Under the pieces are notes generated by a model. The model saw only the letters and a list, made by a program, of their open reading frames with translations, had not been told where the DNA came from and searched no databases. DNA of 64,000 nucleotides, taken from the NCBI RefSeq assembly GCF_000150275.1, contig NW_002060978.1, positions 310,001 through 374,000 on the forward strand. Reading direction: 5' to 3'. The DNA is from Trichoplax adhaerens. Taxonomy: Eukaryota; Placozoa; Uniplacotomia; Trichoplacea; Trichoplacidae. Made by a program: the position numbers and the translations under genes. This document shows positions 24,832-37,300 of this stretch, piece by piece. Position 1 is the stretch's first letter. Each line of letters opens with the position of its first letter.

Positions 24832-27754
24832 TCCCATTCCAACTTACTTTTTGAAAACATGATACATTATCCCAATTGGGCAGCTAATTCTGTTCGGCAA
24901 CAGTTTGTATGGAAATTAAGGATAACTTACGTATTCTTATAAGATCAGAAACATTTTAACAGTCATCTATTGTTCCTAATCCACTAGTATGCAATTTAGT
25001 AAACATCGAGTTCATGTAGGCCTATCGAAGCTTTTTCATATATCATTGCAACTAATAGTAGACTGTAATTGTCAATTTGCTTAGCAACATAAGCATAATC
25101 ATTCCGCGACGGTAGTATTATATAGACTAATTAAGTGTGCAATTGTTCATTTATAAAGGATTTATTGATCATCGATCGTTAGATGATTGTTTATTTTCCT
25201 TAGTCGAAAGTATATTGATTTACTGTTGATAACAGACCGATTATCATTTGGATTAATATAATAACTAGTTGGCATTGACAGCTTCATATTGGCTGATTTA
25301 GCATTCCATCAGAAAACTTGCAGATGTTAAAACTCCATCAAAATTAAACATTTTGGACGTACAGTAAGTTTTGATAGCCTAATTTCATTCTATGTAAAGA
25401 TTTATTATATGTTACCTTAATCACTCGAAATTCTGTACATAGTGCTGGAAAAATTTTTGTTTAATCGTGCTATTGAAATTTTTATTCGATAAAGTACGAA
25501 TTTTATGGTAGTATTTGAATTCTTTACTCTTTATTCAAATAACGATAATCAAAATTCGAGTGACGATCAAGTGTGCAAAAAAGTTGATTAATTAGTGCCT
25601 AAACTGGATTTAATTTTAAATGATAGCTTTAGTGTTTGAGTAAGATGCAATCATCAAGTGTTCCTACACCCTCTATCGATGATTGTTTACCTTAGCAAAT
25701 ATAGACTTGGCAGATTTATCTATTCCATGAATTGAGTTCCGCGACGGTATAATATATGTCATATAAATACGAACATAACTGATTGTTTAGTAAGAGTGTT
25801 CTCAGTTATACTGAAAGAACTAGTTTAAATCAACGATTTAAGTGTTATAAGTGCAAAGATATTGCTCTAGTGGCTAGTTATTGCCCACTAGCCCAAAGTT
25901 CCAGTTTAAATTTGAAGTTAAAGAAAGTTTTTATCAATCTTGTTTAAGTTCATTTGCATCATCAAACAATTTTTGCTACTTGTTTGATATTGGATTTATG
26001 TGTACTAGACTAATGGAGGATAAAGATGATAACTTGAATGCTTGTGCTAAACTTTAAAACCTTTTTGATATCCAAAGCTATCTAATCTGGTTCCTGTTTT
26101 GTAATTTTATTTTTACCCGGCTATTACGACCGTTGAAACTAGCGCTTTACTGTTTTATTATCTCTTCAGTGTTCATTCCTATTAGAAAAATCGATTTCTT
26201 TAGCCTTAAATGCTTCACTGTACACTTTTCGCTTTAGATTACATTATATGCAGTGATTTCGTTTCTTCTTCAAATATAAACAATTGAGCAATAAAACCTA
26301 TTTCTCAAACGGCATGGGTGAGTAATTAATAGCCAAGAAAGAATGAGAGAATAAAGAATTTCAAAGTGTATCCCATATTGAGTCGAGCTACTAGTAGTAA
26401 CAATCTATGCTGGATGCAATTTCTTCATAATGGTCCATCAGTAACTATAAAGGCTATCTATACATCTTTTACAGCGACTACGAAATCTATGCCTAAAATC
26501 TAGTGCTCATACTGAAGACTTTTTAAATCGTATTTGTTACAATATTAAAAACTTGCTACGCCCAAAAATTTAATACAGTTACTAACATTTTCTTTGTCCA
26601 AAGATATTTCCTACCATATCTTGTAATAAGTATGATTGATATGGAGTTGTTATGTTAAAGTGAAATACTCATATAGTCATTTTTATTTTCTAATCAATTC
26701 TTCAATAATATCCGTTATGATGGTCATATTGAAAACCGCTGCAATTATATCCCCTAGCGTTATCAAGTAGTAGTAATGTGAAATTTGGGAATTACCGTAT
26801 ACTCGTGCTAGTTTTCGATTCTATGAGAGGGAAAGGATATCAAACTATAAGCAATGATATTATCAAATGAAGGAAAGCCGTTTTATAAAACTCTATTCTT
26901 TGTTTAAAATGCATTATGATAGCTATCATCATAACTGCAGTACTTAATCTTTAGCTTTTATAATGCGATAATGGCATTATTTTGAGAACTATTTTAGTTT
27001 TGGATGCTATAGTTGGGAAGGATTTCTCAATATGAATGATGCATAGTCTTAAATAGTTATGCTTCTAAAATCCTTCAATTGGAAGTTTAATATTGCAATA
27101 GTTTGAACTATGAAGACTGAATATGGCAAACGACTATTTTACTAGTATCATTAATAGAGTATACAGCAGCTGCTAAATCGTTCTTATTAATTAAAACTGT
27201 ACCTACCCTCGTTATACACTTCGAGATTCATTTTAAGGCAATTTTTATACCATGACCGGCTAGAAGTGTTTGCAGTATCTTCATCAAGGATTTAGATTTT
27301 TTCCATCAGCCGGAAATGTAGAGTTAAGCATAACGTGTTTTAATTGCCTTAATGTATTGTCTACGAAAACAATCAATTATTATTAACATATCAATGCCAT
27401 TTGATGTTGATATAGTAACTTAGTCCGTTGTTATCAATCACGGCTACTTGCATGACGTTTTGAATCTGGAATTGTCGTAGTAGAGCAAAGTCTAGGAGCG
27501 AGTAATGTATTGACTGTGGTTTTTGATGGTTTAAAAGTATTATCCTCTTCATGAAGCAATTAGTAGATGGATAAGGAAGGAGACTTTTATGCGGGTAGAA
27601 CCGAGCAGGTTTGAGTATCGAATTAGCAAAGTGGTTACTGCTCTAATTGAAAGTTGAATTTCTACACAGCGGCGTTTCATCTTGGGTAGACTTATATTAA
27701 ACGTTTCCAACGAGGTTAAACTTAGCATAAATCCACTTGATTATGTAATAGTAC

Positions 27755-28316
27755 TGTAAAGTAACTTAGTGTTGTGATTGTAGACTATTAGCCATGTTTA
27801 GTTAAATGTATGGCAGTGTCTTTTCTATATTTATTTTATGATATATTTAGTAGTCTATAATTATAGACTGGAAGGATACACCCTGTGCTAGTATGCAGAT
27901 GACTATATACAGTAAGGTGTTGAGCTACTAATAAGGTTAGAGGTAGAAATAGAATTGTAAATGATATATTAGGATATGCTTAGTTCATTTTATTTTGAGT
28001 GGTAGGAATAATGCCAATGAAAATACTGTAAGCATTTCTATATTGGATCAATGATGATTCGCTGTAAAATGCTGAGACTAATAATATGCTGAATAGGTGT
28101 AAAATATGGTAGAATGCTTCTATGCTGATTGTAGCTGCGCAGGCCATACAGAGAATAAAAGCAGTATATATTAGATTATCTGATTGCTCATTCTAGAAGT
28201 CTTTCTGTAGCTATATTCGACTAAAGTATAGCTGTGTGTAGCTAGTCCTTGTATTGGATCTAATAAAGCTTTAATTTTCTACAAATTTGGAATATTCGTG
28301 ATCGGATTTCATCGCA
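27755..28316 (+). mobile_element. solo LTR, family B, copy B1 (upstream of gene 4)
   Basis: 562-bp diverged family B element beginning TGTAAAGTAACTTAG and ending CATCGCA. It is flanked by AGTAC (27750-27754) and AGTAT (28317-28321), a 5-bp target duplication with one mismatch. It keeps the family landmarks GTGATTGTAGACT, AAGGTGTTGAG and a terminal TTTGGAAT-TTCGTGATCGG-like stretch, plus an AATAAA (at about 28262). It lies in the same orientation as gene 4 and ends about 475 bp before its start, so its promoter signals point at that gene. Confidence 0.75.
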
Positions 28317-28792
28317 AGTATTATTGAAAAAGTAATAAAGACAGACATAAAGTTATTATCTGATTCCGCAATGAAACTCCTTCATGTTATTTCACAGAAT
28401 GGTGATCATTACCCAATAAAGACAAATATCATAGTAATAAACCGATCATATTTAATTGCTTCGCACGGAAGGACACAAGAATTTAGTTTTGATCTGCGCA
28501 GAATATTGAGTAAAGCTACATGTATAATGTTGACAAGCTCATTAATAAACTATCATTTCGAGCCAATGTTTTGTTTCGCAGTATGTCTACAATTGGTACT
28601 TCAGAAATTAAATTTTTTTCGTTTATTGCAATTTAAACGAGTGTTTCTAAGATTTTTGCAATACAAAAGTACCATTTAATTTGCTATGATTGCCGCTAAG
28701 CATCGTTATTAGTATGATGATGCTAGTTGTTAATTGCCATTGATGGTTACCTTTTTGCTTATAGTGCGACCCTGATGACTGCCTAGATGACC

Positions 28793-29911
28793 ATGGCGAA
28801 CAGTCCTACTTGTAATGCTCAATGTGTTTATTATGGAAATGATAGCCTTAACTCCAGTCAAATTGATCTAACAGCCATTGTAGCTGGTCAAGATGTTATC
28901 TCTAGTATCTATATATGTATCGGCGTTATTGGAACTTTATTGAATGGCTTAGTGGTATATATTCTTGTCAATAAGAAAATTTTAAGATCGCGTATTCTTC
29001 GACACTTGATGATTAATCTGGCAGTGGCGGATTTATGCTCAGCTCTAGCCGTTATATTACTTGGTACTAAAACCTTCTATATAATTAATTTCAGCAGTAG
29101 CACTAGAATGAATCAAGAAGTCAATCTTAGCTTATTTGGGCAAGAACTCAATGGAATATGCAAGTCTAGCTATATTATATTTTTTATGACTAATTTTGTT
29201 TCAACTTTAAATTTAACAATCATTGCAATAGATCGCTATCGAACATTTGTCGTCAATAATATGGTCTCTATAAGATCGAAGCAAGTGAGTCTGGGTAAAA
29301 TACGCTTATTAATAGCCTGCTTTTGGGTGGTTTCTATTGGTTTTGCCTTTCCTTTCATCGAAACTTTCGAGCTAACACCTAGAGTGAATAATCGTTGTCT
29401 GTTTGCACACTCTTATAAGCATTGCACGTATAATATTGTCCTAATGGCTATAGTTTTAAGTTTATTTTGTGTTTTACCGGCCGTTATCATGATATTTTGC
29501 TACTTTAACATCATTCTATTTCTTCGTAAGCATGCGACAGGCACCAAGAACTTACTAAATAATAATAAGGAGAATCAAGCACGAGATCTTAATCACACTA
29601 AACTATTCGTCGTTATCACTTTTGCTTTTACGATCACTGTAACACCATTTATGGGATATTTAATCTACGTTTCTTGGACCAACTGTAATGCCGATGAGAT
29701 TTTGCAGTATCTGTTAACAAAATCTGCTTACGGATGGATAGCATTTCATGAAGTTGCTCACTTCCTTTTTATTTTACCTCCAATTATAAATCCATTATGC
29801 TACACATTTAGTTCTCGTTCTTACCGCAAAGCAATCTTGAATGGATGCCAATGCAATAAAGCCACAGCTATTGGTCCTTCAACTCAAACAAACTCCACTT
29901 CAAATCGTTAG
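28793..29911 (+). CDS. class A GPCR, CNADE-family member 3, gene 4
   Basis: Intact single-exon 7TM receptor, 372 residues from the ATG at 28793. A second in-frame ATG two codons upstream (28787) is in weaker context; ACCATGGCG at 28793 matches gene 3. Numbered from 28793: Cys7 and Cys11 (C-x3-C), N-glycosylation sites NDS and NSS at about 16-22, GQDV, Asn51 (1.50), LAVAD with Asp80, GTKT with Lys93 (2.63), Cys123 (3.25), DRY 147-149 (a true DRY), Trp178, ELTPRVNNRC ending at Cys202, extra loop-2 Cys211, Pro229, Tyr237, TVTP with Pro285, CNADE 298-302, HEVAH with Glu320 and His323, NPLCY 333-337. ICL3 is Asn/Lys-rich. The short tail has a Cys pair (CQC) suitable for palmitoylation. AATAAA lies 25 nt after the stop. 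The 3' flank resembles that of gene 5. Ligand unknown. Confidence 0.94.
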   Translation: MANSPTCNAQCVYYGNDSLNSSQIDLTAIVAGQDVISSIYICIGVIGTLLNGLVVYILVNKKILRSRILRHLMINLAVADLCSALAVILLGTKTFYIINFSSSTRMNQEVNLSLFGQELNGICKSSYIIFFMTNFVSTLNLTIIAIDRYRTFVVNNMVSIRSKQVSLGKIRLLIACFWVVSIGFAFPFIETFELTPRVNNRCLFAHSYKHCTYNIVLMAIVLSLFCVLPAVIMIFCYFNIILFLRKHATGTKNLLNNNKENQARDLNHTKLFVVITFAFTITVTPFMGYLIYVSWTNCNADEILQYLLTKSAYGWIAFHEVAHFLFILPPIINPLCYTFSSRSYRKAILNGCQCNKATAIGPSTQTNSTSNR

Positions 29912-29935
29912 AGATAATAGTCTAAACAGTAAATC

Positions 29936-29941
29936 AATAAA
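29936..29941 (+). terminator. probable poly(A) signal of gene 4
   Basis: AATAAA 25 nt downstream of the gene 4 stop codon, followed by T-rich sequence. A second overlapping AATAAATAA lies at about 29962. Position and context fit a compact 3' UTR. Confidence 0.45.
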
Positions 29942-30909
29942 TTTTGTCTGATTTTTAGAATAATAAATAAGTAATTTTATCCGCTGAAGATGATGAAACT
30001 AGAGATAGACAATGAAACTAGTAGAAGTCGACAAATGGTTATTTATAGTATTTAGAAACAATAATCAGATAAAATAATTGCTAAATTTTAAGGTATATAG
30101 TTTTAGTGGTGCTGAAGCCAATCGCTAATTATGAAAGATGATTTCTAATCAGAAATCCTTTCCATGTTGCAATTGATTTTTAATGCATACTTAGTCTGCT
30201 TCAGATGACGGAGTACTGTACTATATTAATAAATTAATATTTATATCATTAAAGTCTAATTTAAAACCTTTTAAATTCTATATTTGTAGTACTTTATGAA
30301 CTTAAGGACAGATTTTATCATTATCCTTTATTTTTTCATTATTTGTCGATTTTATCTGGTTTAAATTTTGATATTATGGTGAAATTTTGTATTAATTGTA
30401 CACATTTATGCCAACGTATCACCTTTGGCAAGCGACTGATATATATTGATGATTTTTTAAAGTGAAAATTTGTATGCAGTATCACCATGTTCTTAAGATT
30501 TAGTGTATTTCCTCTATGTTTAAATATTTATTATTCAGTAGCTAAGCTTTCTTTTCTTAATAAGAGCATCATTGAGTTGCGCTCTAATTAAATATTTCAT
30601 TTGCTGTGTAAATTTTCTAAGGATGCTTGACGTACAATCTAGTGCAATAAAGAAATTTGTAATATTTCAGTAATTGACAAGATTGACTACTGTTATAATT
30701 TTATTTCAAATCATAGTAATATGCTATATTAATAGCACTTATTATTGAATCTTTCTTTAACTTTGTGAGCTATAAATAAAATATTAAATTAGTTAATTCA
30801 GATCTCAAATAAATAACTATTGCCTTCCTGAATCAGATCAATAATCAGAGTAGCTAACATATTCCTTGAGTCAGGCGTTGTAGTAAAAACACTAATAATA
30901 CCTACTCCT

Positions 30910-31330
30910 GTCAATTTTCAATTTTTGTTCAAATTTTCCCTTATATTTTCCTGGTAAGGAAACTGAAATCACAGCTATGCCATTCTTTGTTTTTGTAAAA
31001 GGTTATTTGAAATTAAAGTGAATGGCATGTCTGGATGATATTTTGCTAGATTAACAGATTAAATTGGTATACCCCCGCAATAGTTAATTTTAAGGCGTTA
31101 TAACTTTAGCATTATTGATTACCTTTGAATAATGGAATACATATAATCATCCAGTTTATTTATTTACTACTTTATTTTTAACAAATTTCATGTAAACAAC
31201 TAATTGTAAAATAAAACGGATTGCATATGACAATACTGCTTTCATTAGTAATGTTGTTGTGTGAAATCACAAATTATTTAATGTATAAATGATTAGTATG
31301 TTATTAAACTTTGTGTTACTTTGACTCCTA
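30910..31330 (+). repeat. 3' flank duplicated between genes 4 and 5 (copy 1)
   Basis: Aligns by eye with about 38560-39000. Shared landmarks in the same order: CTTGTAAAAG-like, GAATTAAAGTGAATG, GATGATATTTT-C-AGATTAA, GTTATAA, GCATTA-TGATTAC-TTTGAATAAT, ATAATCAT-CA-TTTATTTA, TTTCATGT-ATAACTAAT and a CACAAATTAT-like word. It is non-coding, so the match is best explained by the same duplication that copied the receptor gene. Confidence 0.65.
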
Positions 31331-33016
31331 AGGATTGAACTGTAGAAGTGAAGTGAAGGAAAATTGTTTAAATCAAAATTTGTTCACTGTAGGAAAGTTG
31401 CATGAAAACATGTAATTGTGAAAGCTTTCCAAAATACATGAGCATTCTAAGATACAGTTATGAGTTGCGTTTGTGTGCTAAGTGTTTCTTCTTATATAAG
31501 TAGCCGTTTTAGGAATAAAATAGTGCCACGAGTTTACAGCCCACCGTTGAGTGTAAATGCGTTGTATTGACGGTTATATAGTTGATGGCTTGCCCTTAGA
31601 TTATAGATTGTAAAACTAATTCACTTTCCAGTGAGGAAAAGTAAATTAGTTAGATATCCTACTTATAGGAGAGCTCAAAGGTCAAATCTCATTTTAAGCA
31701 TGACTGCCTCTTTTTATAAGCGTGCTCTAACGTAATTTAAAATATAGCAACGATTTTCCCTATAAAGAAAGTTCGTTCTCCATAGTTTACGCGTAAAGAG
31801 GTTTATATCATTTCTGACGATAAACTTAAGGAAAAGGTCGGTAGTTTTTCCTTGAATTAATCTTGATAAGTGATTCTAGGTAGACGAAGACCAATATGTA
31901 TTTCCGGTATATCTTTGTCTTTAGAAGGATATATAGATAGTCGTGACAAATAGATACTGTGGAACTTTAAAGGCGTTGTCCATTGTGATTCTGAATGGAA
32001 TAAATGGCTCTTTCTTACTACTTGATCATGTTGAATTTCCCCTTAGAACAGTGATAAATAAAAAGATTTCATCTCGGTAAATGAAATACTGCTTACTTTA
32101 TGTTGTAAATGAAAGATAGTTATTTTAAGTCGTAATGCAGTTATAACATCTCGTAGTTCTTTTTTGTCAGATGCAGTTGTTTAAGTAACTCTACTATAAA
32201 AGAATCAATTAATTGAATGTCTAACATATAATAGATTGACTGTATAATTCTAACAATTGAGACATGATCAATTAGGTGAATAATGAAGTATACAGTTACC
32301 ATCCTTTCTTGTATCCTTTTATGAAGTAACTCTCAACTTCAAAGTATGTTTAGAACGAACGCGGAAGTATAATAATTGAAAAGTATAAGTCACGTAATTA
32401 TCTTTCTTATTTGCCAATTTGATACTTATATGAATGCTATTAATTCGAAAGATAAATAAATTCAATGATCTTTGCACTAGAATTTAAGTACACTGCAAAC
32501 GCGAATTTAAATTGATCCTAAGCTTAGAGGCTAGAGAAAAAGTATTGTTTGATCTAAGAATAATTAAAGCGGTAAGAATTTTTTGCAATTACATGGTTTA
32601 AGTTCTTAACCTTGCCCTTTGGATTGATTAAAAATTATTGAGAATATGTATTGTACTGCATATACGAATCTATAGTATATCTTGAAATGATTTTTATCTA
32701 GTGTACTTTATCCTCTTCGTAGATAGAAATTCTTAATTATGATCGTCGTCTAAACATCTTCATAGATTCATAATCATCCGAATAATATTTGACCACTAGT
32801 TGCTAATACATTCTCCTAAGATGAGCTATCGTTAAACATTAAAAATCGTTATATCGTTGTCGAAGCCATTCCAATTTTTTTTTTTACTTTGGAGAAAAAA
32901 TTGATTTAACTTTATATTAGCTATGATATATAGTAGCTTATCTTCATAATTTATTCTACTAATTGAGAAAATTATTATTAAGCTCGCTTAAAATGGATAA
33001 TGACTGGTAATTCTAC

Positions 33017-33568
33017 TGTGATATATACCGATCACGAAATTCCAAATTTTAGAAAAATGAGGGCTTTATTGAATCTTATATAAAGATTAACTACACACAG
33101 CTCTACTCTAGCCGAATGCTACTATTAAAGACTTCTACAACGAACTAACAGAATAATCTAAAGTTGCATGCTTTTATACTTTTCGTAGCATTCGCAGCTA
33201 CAATCCGCACGTCAACCTTTTACCTTATTTTACAGATAGTAAAATTATTCTTAGTAGCACTTTTCTACTGCAGACCATCATTAATCTGATATGGATACGA
33301 TTACAGTATTTACGTAGACATTATTCACACCAACCAAAGTACAATGAATTAACCATATCCTAATATATAATTTTTAGTTTTATTTTTACCTATAGCCTTC
33401 TTGGTAGCTCAACACCTTACTGTATATGGTCATATGTACTCCAGCATAGAGTCTATACCACTACAGTCTATAGTTATGGCTACCAAGTATCTCTTAGGAT
33501 AAGTATCTACCGTACATTATACTAAACATGGCTAACAGTCTACAAGCACAATACTAAGTTACATTACA
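33017..33568 (-). mobile_element. solo LTR, family B, copy B2 (reverse)
   Basis: 552-bp family B element on the minus strand, running from TGTGATATATACCGATCACG to a terminal ACATTACA (reverse complement of TGTAATGT). It is flanked by TCTAC (33012-33016) and TTTAC (33569-33573), a 5-bp target duplication with one mismatch. The TATA-like TATAAAAG lies at about 33170-33180 when read on the minus strand. It lies opposite in direction to copy B1, with gene 4 between them. Confidence 0.78.
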
Positions 33569-34440
33569 TTTACAAAACCCAGGTAATTAAAGTAACGGTT
33601 CCTAAAGGTAGTCATGTTAAATCTGGATGTTGCTTGTTTCTTCGGATTGGGAGTTCATTCTATCTATGCTTTTGTTCGTGGTCTTTTTATTAATAAATTC
33701 GTGATCAAAGAAAAGTCCTTTAGTTCATGAGACTCTCATAGCAATTATTTAAAAGTTCATCTTCTTTCAGAATTACGTAAGGTCGTTATTCTTGATAAGT
33801 ATTTCGAAGAATATCATAGTTGAAACGGATTAACGTGGCCATGATGCTCATAGTCAAACTGATATGCTGATAATTTTTGACTTCAATTTATAGCGTACGC
33901 GAATGTAACTGATATCTAAAATCTTTAAGGAGGTTTCAAAGGATTCGATAGACGATACTCATTATTCGATTCACTGTTTTATTAAGATCTGTAACTTAGT
34001 TTTTTAAATTAATTTATTGAAAATAATCGTAATTATCTTGTATTCCATTGTGTAATACAGTAAGATAGCAATCCAACTTCCAGATAGAAAGTGATTGATA
34101 TTCTTAGATATTACGTGATTAAGGATTGGGACAAGTGTGTCGTTCATCGTACTACTGAAGTCTATAATTAATTTATTGGGCATAACTAGTGTTCTATGTT
34201 ATCTTTCAAATACCTGAATACTATAATCCAATAAAAAGTTCTACTGTGCCAGTATGTACAAATTGCAGTATCGTGTTATAACGGCAATATAGTCTCGCTA
34301 TTGACTAGACACAACTTCCTTTGAGTTTAATATTAATTCCAGATTGTCTGCAATTGTAATGAAAGGAAAGTGTAGAGATCAAGTTACAAAACTTTAACAA
34401 ACTTTAAAAAAAATGGAGAGAAGTATAAACCGAACAACAT

Positions 34441-35160
34441 TACAAATACTTAGCTTTAACTATTAATAAAATAAGTCACAGACTTAAAAACTGTCAACGA
34501 CCAAACAACCTTTCAAAAAGAAGAAAGTTTTAACTTGCGATAATTCGATCCCGAAGGCCTTTTAAATTCAACAAGTTTTTCAAATAAAATCTTCTTCTAC
34601 TCTCCCTCTAAATTTTCTAGTTGCACCATCATTTATAGGCTTCTTAGAGCCGTCAGAGGTATTTAAAACTAAACAATTGCTAACCTATCGCTCTCAAGAT
34701 CCGTTTTAGAAACCTACTTTGCACCATGTAAGAAAACAAAAATCATTCAAAGTTCAGACACAATTTACCCTACGATTCCCTACAAAACACTATAAAACTA
34801 ACAAGCTAACTATAAAAATACATCAAATTTCACTTCTAACATAATTTCTATCATTAATTCGCTACACTATAAAAATCTAAAAATCAACCTTTAAACATCA
34901 AGATTTAGTCATCAAAATAACATTCTAACTACTTAACAATCAACGCAACCTCTGCTAATTTCCACCTTATTTTCCATTTTTCTAACTAAACTTTCCTAAT
35001 GTGACTTTCAAGTCACATCATAAAATTCCTAAGCTTCAAATTCATAACAAAAAGTTCAAATTTAAAAAATCAGCTCTTACGATATTTTTCATAAACTAAA
35101 ATTCAAAATTACAACAGAAAAATTATATCAGACATGAATTAAAACAGGAAAATTATATCA
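34441..35160. other. strongly G-depleted (strand-asymmetric) block
   Basis: By hand count, the + strand has about 54 G against about 150 C over these 720 bases. In the core 34741-35160 it is about 21 G to 86 C. Neighbouring intergenic DNA is not skewed like this. There is no long frame. A perfect 8-bp hairpin lies inside it (TGTGACTT / AAGTCACA, 35000-35017), and AAAATTATATCAGAC occurs twice near 35118-35163. The block ends about 90 bp before a family A LTR. It could be an ancient retroelement body, a strongly transcribed stretch, or a locally mutated segment; I cannot tell which. Confidence 0.55.
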
Positions 35161-35253
35161 GACCTAAATCCGACCGGTTCCGGAATCCGAAAAATTCGGT
35201 TCTTATAAAGATCACAGTAATCGCTTATCAAAAAAATTTATATGACTATTACG

Positions 35254-35967
35254 ATGTCACGGTACGAACTACCGTGAAGAAATAGCTATCTAAATTTGGT
35301 TAATATAATATAGCGATAATATGTTTGAAGATTCCTATTTAGTTCGTTAGTCGGTTAGATAGTCAACTAGTTTTTTCAATTGATATTTAATTGTAAAGAC
35401 TATAATCTTGGGTGCCAAGATTCCTTCAGTAATAAATGATAGTAAATCTCTGACTATCTCGTCTACATCATCTGTGACGCTATAATTATACCATAGTGTT
35501 CGGTCGTTGGAACTGAATTATTTGATGATATAGCTAATCTCGCCTCTTTAAGTTAGTAAGTGGCGTTCTCCGCAAGGATTGGCGTGTGTAGACTACTTTG
35601 TCACTAGTGGTGTGTGACAATGTTACAACTAGTTACTTAAAGTAGGAATTATTCTAATTATAAATTTGTTACAGTAAATTTAATGCTGTGCTGTAATATG
35701 TACTGAAATGATTCTGTGAATGGACATATTGTAGTCCGACTGTGAAAAATTAGTTAGTAGATGTTCTCACCTAAGTAATTTTATAAGATGACTTGTGAAT
35801 GTTAGCTGCTGTAGAAGGGTATATAAGCCCATCAGATAGTTGAATAAAGCAGTTCTCAATTGTCTAGTTAAGTTTAACGTAGAATCAAAGGCGTCTAAAT
35901 TCTTGTGAGGTAGTTAAGGGATACTGAATCCCGGAGACTATCGTAATTTAAAGATTTGTTTTACGTT
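35254..35967 (+). mobile_element. family A LTR, rearranged copy A2 with internal insert
   Basis: Begins TGTCACGGTACGAACTACC like the other A copies and matches them up to about 35322. About 300 extra bases follow (35322-35619), after which the match resumes at TTACAACTAGTTACTT (35623). The TATATAA (about 35820) and AATAAA (35843-35848) are conserved. After TTTTACGTT (35967) the sequence departs from copies A1 and A3, so the usual TGTCAC...GTGACA end is missing. The preceding 5 bases (TACGA) are not repeated at the visible end, consistent with truncation or recombination. It is in the same orientation as gene 5 and 1.3 kb upstream of it. Confidence 0.7.
35322..35619 (+). mobile_element. about 300-bp insert inside LTR copy A2
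   Basis: Sequence absent from LTR copies A1 and A3. It can be delimited as TG...CA and ends with TGTCAC (35599-35604), a 9-base loop and GTGACA (35614-35619), the same terminal hairpin style as family A LTR ends. Either a small related element is nested here, or this copy keeps the long ancestral form and the others carry a deletion. No clear target duplication was found. Confidence 0.4.
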
Positions 35968-37300
35968 CTACTTTTCTGACTTTAGTATCGCTGAGTATTC
36001 GCGAGTATTGACAGTTAATGTTTTAGCGTCAGATTGTACGGTAACTGTACGATTATAGACTACATTACAGTACTTTACCGTCATGTTATAAATCCCCTTT
36101 CTTTATGGATAGGATTTTGCTACTAAGTCAAATTCCTTTATAATTTGAATAGACGATCAAATACCCTTTCTTTAGATTAGGCAATTGCTCTCGGGCTACT
36201 TCTATAGTAATCTCTATATAATACCTTGTAAAATAATGAAGAAGAAAAGATGACGACATGATGATTTGGCTGGGTAAAACTTAAAAACACTATCACTTTC
36301 TAGGTATTTTCTGTAGTAAAATAGTACTAGTTACATACAAAAGCTATAGAGTACTCTACTTTTAGTCCTTTACTACACAATAATAGATTTCAACTAAGCT
36401 ACTGTATCTTATAAGCGATTCTCTAGGCTAAAGATAATCTAATTTAATGAAGTTAGTGGAATAAAAGCACATATTTTTCGATATAAAATATAATGTAGAG
36501 AAATAATTATATCAGAACTTTGATCGAGTAATTCTACTGTAGTTAATTATGATGAATTTCAAAGGATTTCTAGGGTCGAAAATTCTTGTGGCAGGTAGCT
36601 TAAAAAATTCACGTCTATGATTTATCATTAGAAATAAGTTAGCTAGGTAAATTTAATCATATCTAATTAAAGAACCTAGCCGATCCATATTTAATCTTAA
36701 GAAATTTAATTCTAAAATAATAAATTGTCCAAGTCAAGATGAAATTAAAAAAGCTTTATCTATGAGGTTTTAGAAAGGTAGAGGTATAACTCAATAACAA
36801 GTATTTAAGATAATATACCCTTAGCCGGATAGAATCATCGGTTGCTATTTGTAATTTTTAGATACATAACGGCAACAATGCTGCTTTTAATCTTGTAACA
36901 AACGCCATGGAAACAATTTTACTCAAATACGAAATTAAATTATCCTAACACACGAATCTATCTACTGCAGATAAAATTACGAATTTATAGTATTAATATG
37001 AATGACTAACTAAAATTAAATTATCTAATTCAAATCGAGCTATCAACAAAATCAATACGTGACTTATCGGTACTTCAATTATTATTTGTTAACAAATACC
37101 ATTCTTAGTAAAATTTATATCTATAAATGAAGATAACAAGTAAACTTTCATGATATTTCTGCAAAGCCGTAACGGATAGAGTAGCATCATTTCATTTACA
37201 TCTTTATTTAAATCAGTCATAAGAAAGCTAGCATAATCTTACTTTCTGACTTTGTTGATATAATTTAATTTTAGATAGAAATTATTAAATTCTTGCTGCC

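Larger units (their letters stand above)
23151..28786. other. intergenic region between genes 3 and 4
   Basis: Contains a tandem duplication at 24604-24831, a short tandem pair at 24071-24109 and an LTR family B copy at 27755-28316. TTCCGCGACGGTA occurs at about 25102 and again at 25737, and GATGATTGTTTA-like words lie near both, which hints at a further old dispersed repeat. An ATG-led 102-codon frame at 28371-28679 lies between the LTR and gene 4. It resembles nothing I know and is within chance expectation for AT-rich DNA. Confidence 0.5.
29912..37300. other. intergenic region between genes 4 and 5
   Basis: Holds a family B solo LTR on the minus strand (33017-33568), a strongly G-poor block (34441-35160) and a complex family A LTR (35254-35967). 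The part at about 30910-31330 is homologous to the 3' flank of gene 5 (about 38560-39000). No protein-like frame and no RNA gene was recognised. Confidence 0.5.

Noticed and set aside
28371-28679. ATG-led 102-codon frame between LTR B1 and gene 4
   Set aside because: No recognisable motif, no homologue in the window and no start context. In 128 kb of AT-rich DNA read on both strands a few frames this long are expected by chance.
34441-35253. Internal region of a retroelement ending at LTR A2
   Set aside because: No polypurine tract directly precedes the LTR and no coding remnant is visible. Kept only as one possible reading of the skewed block.
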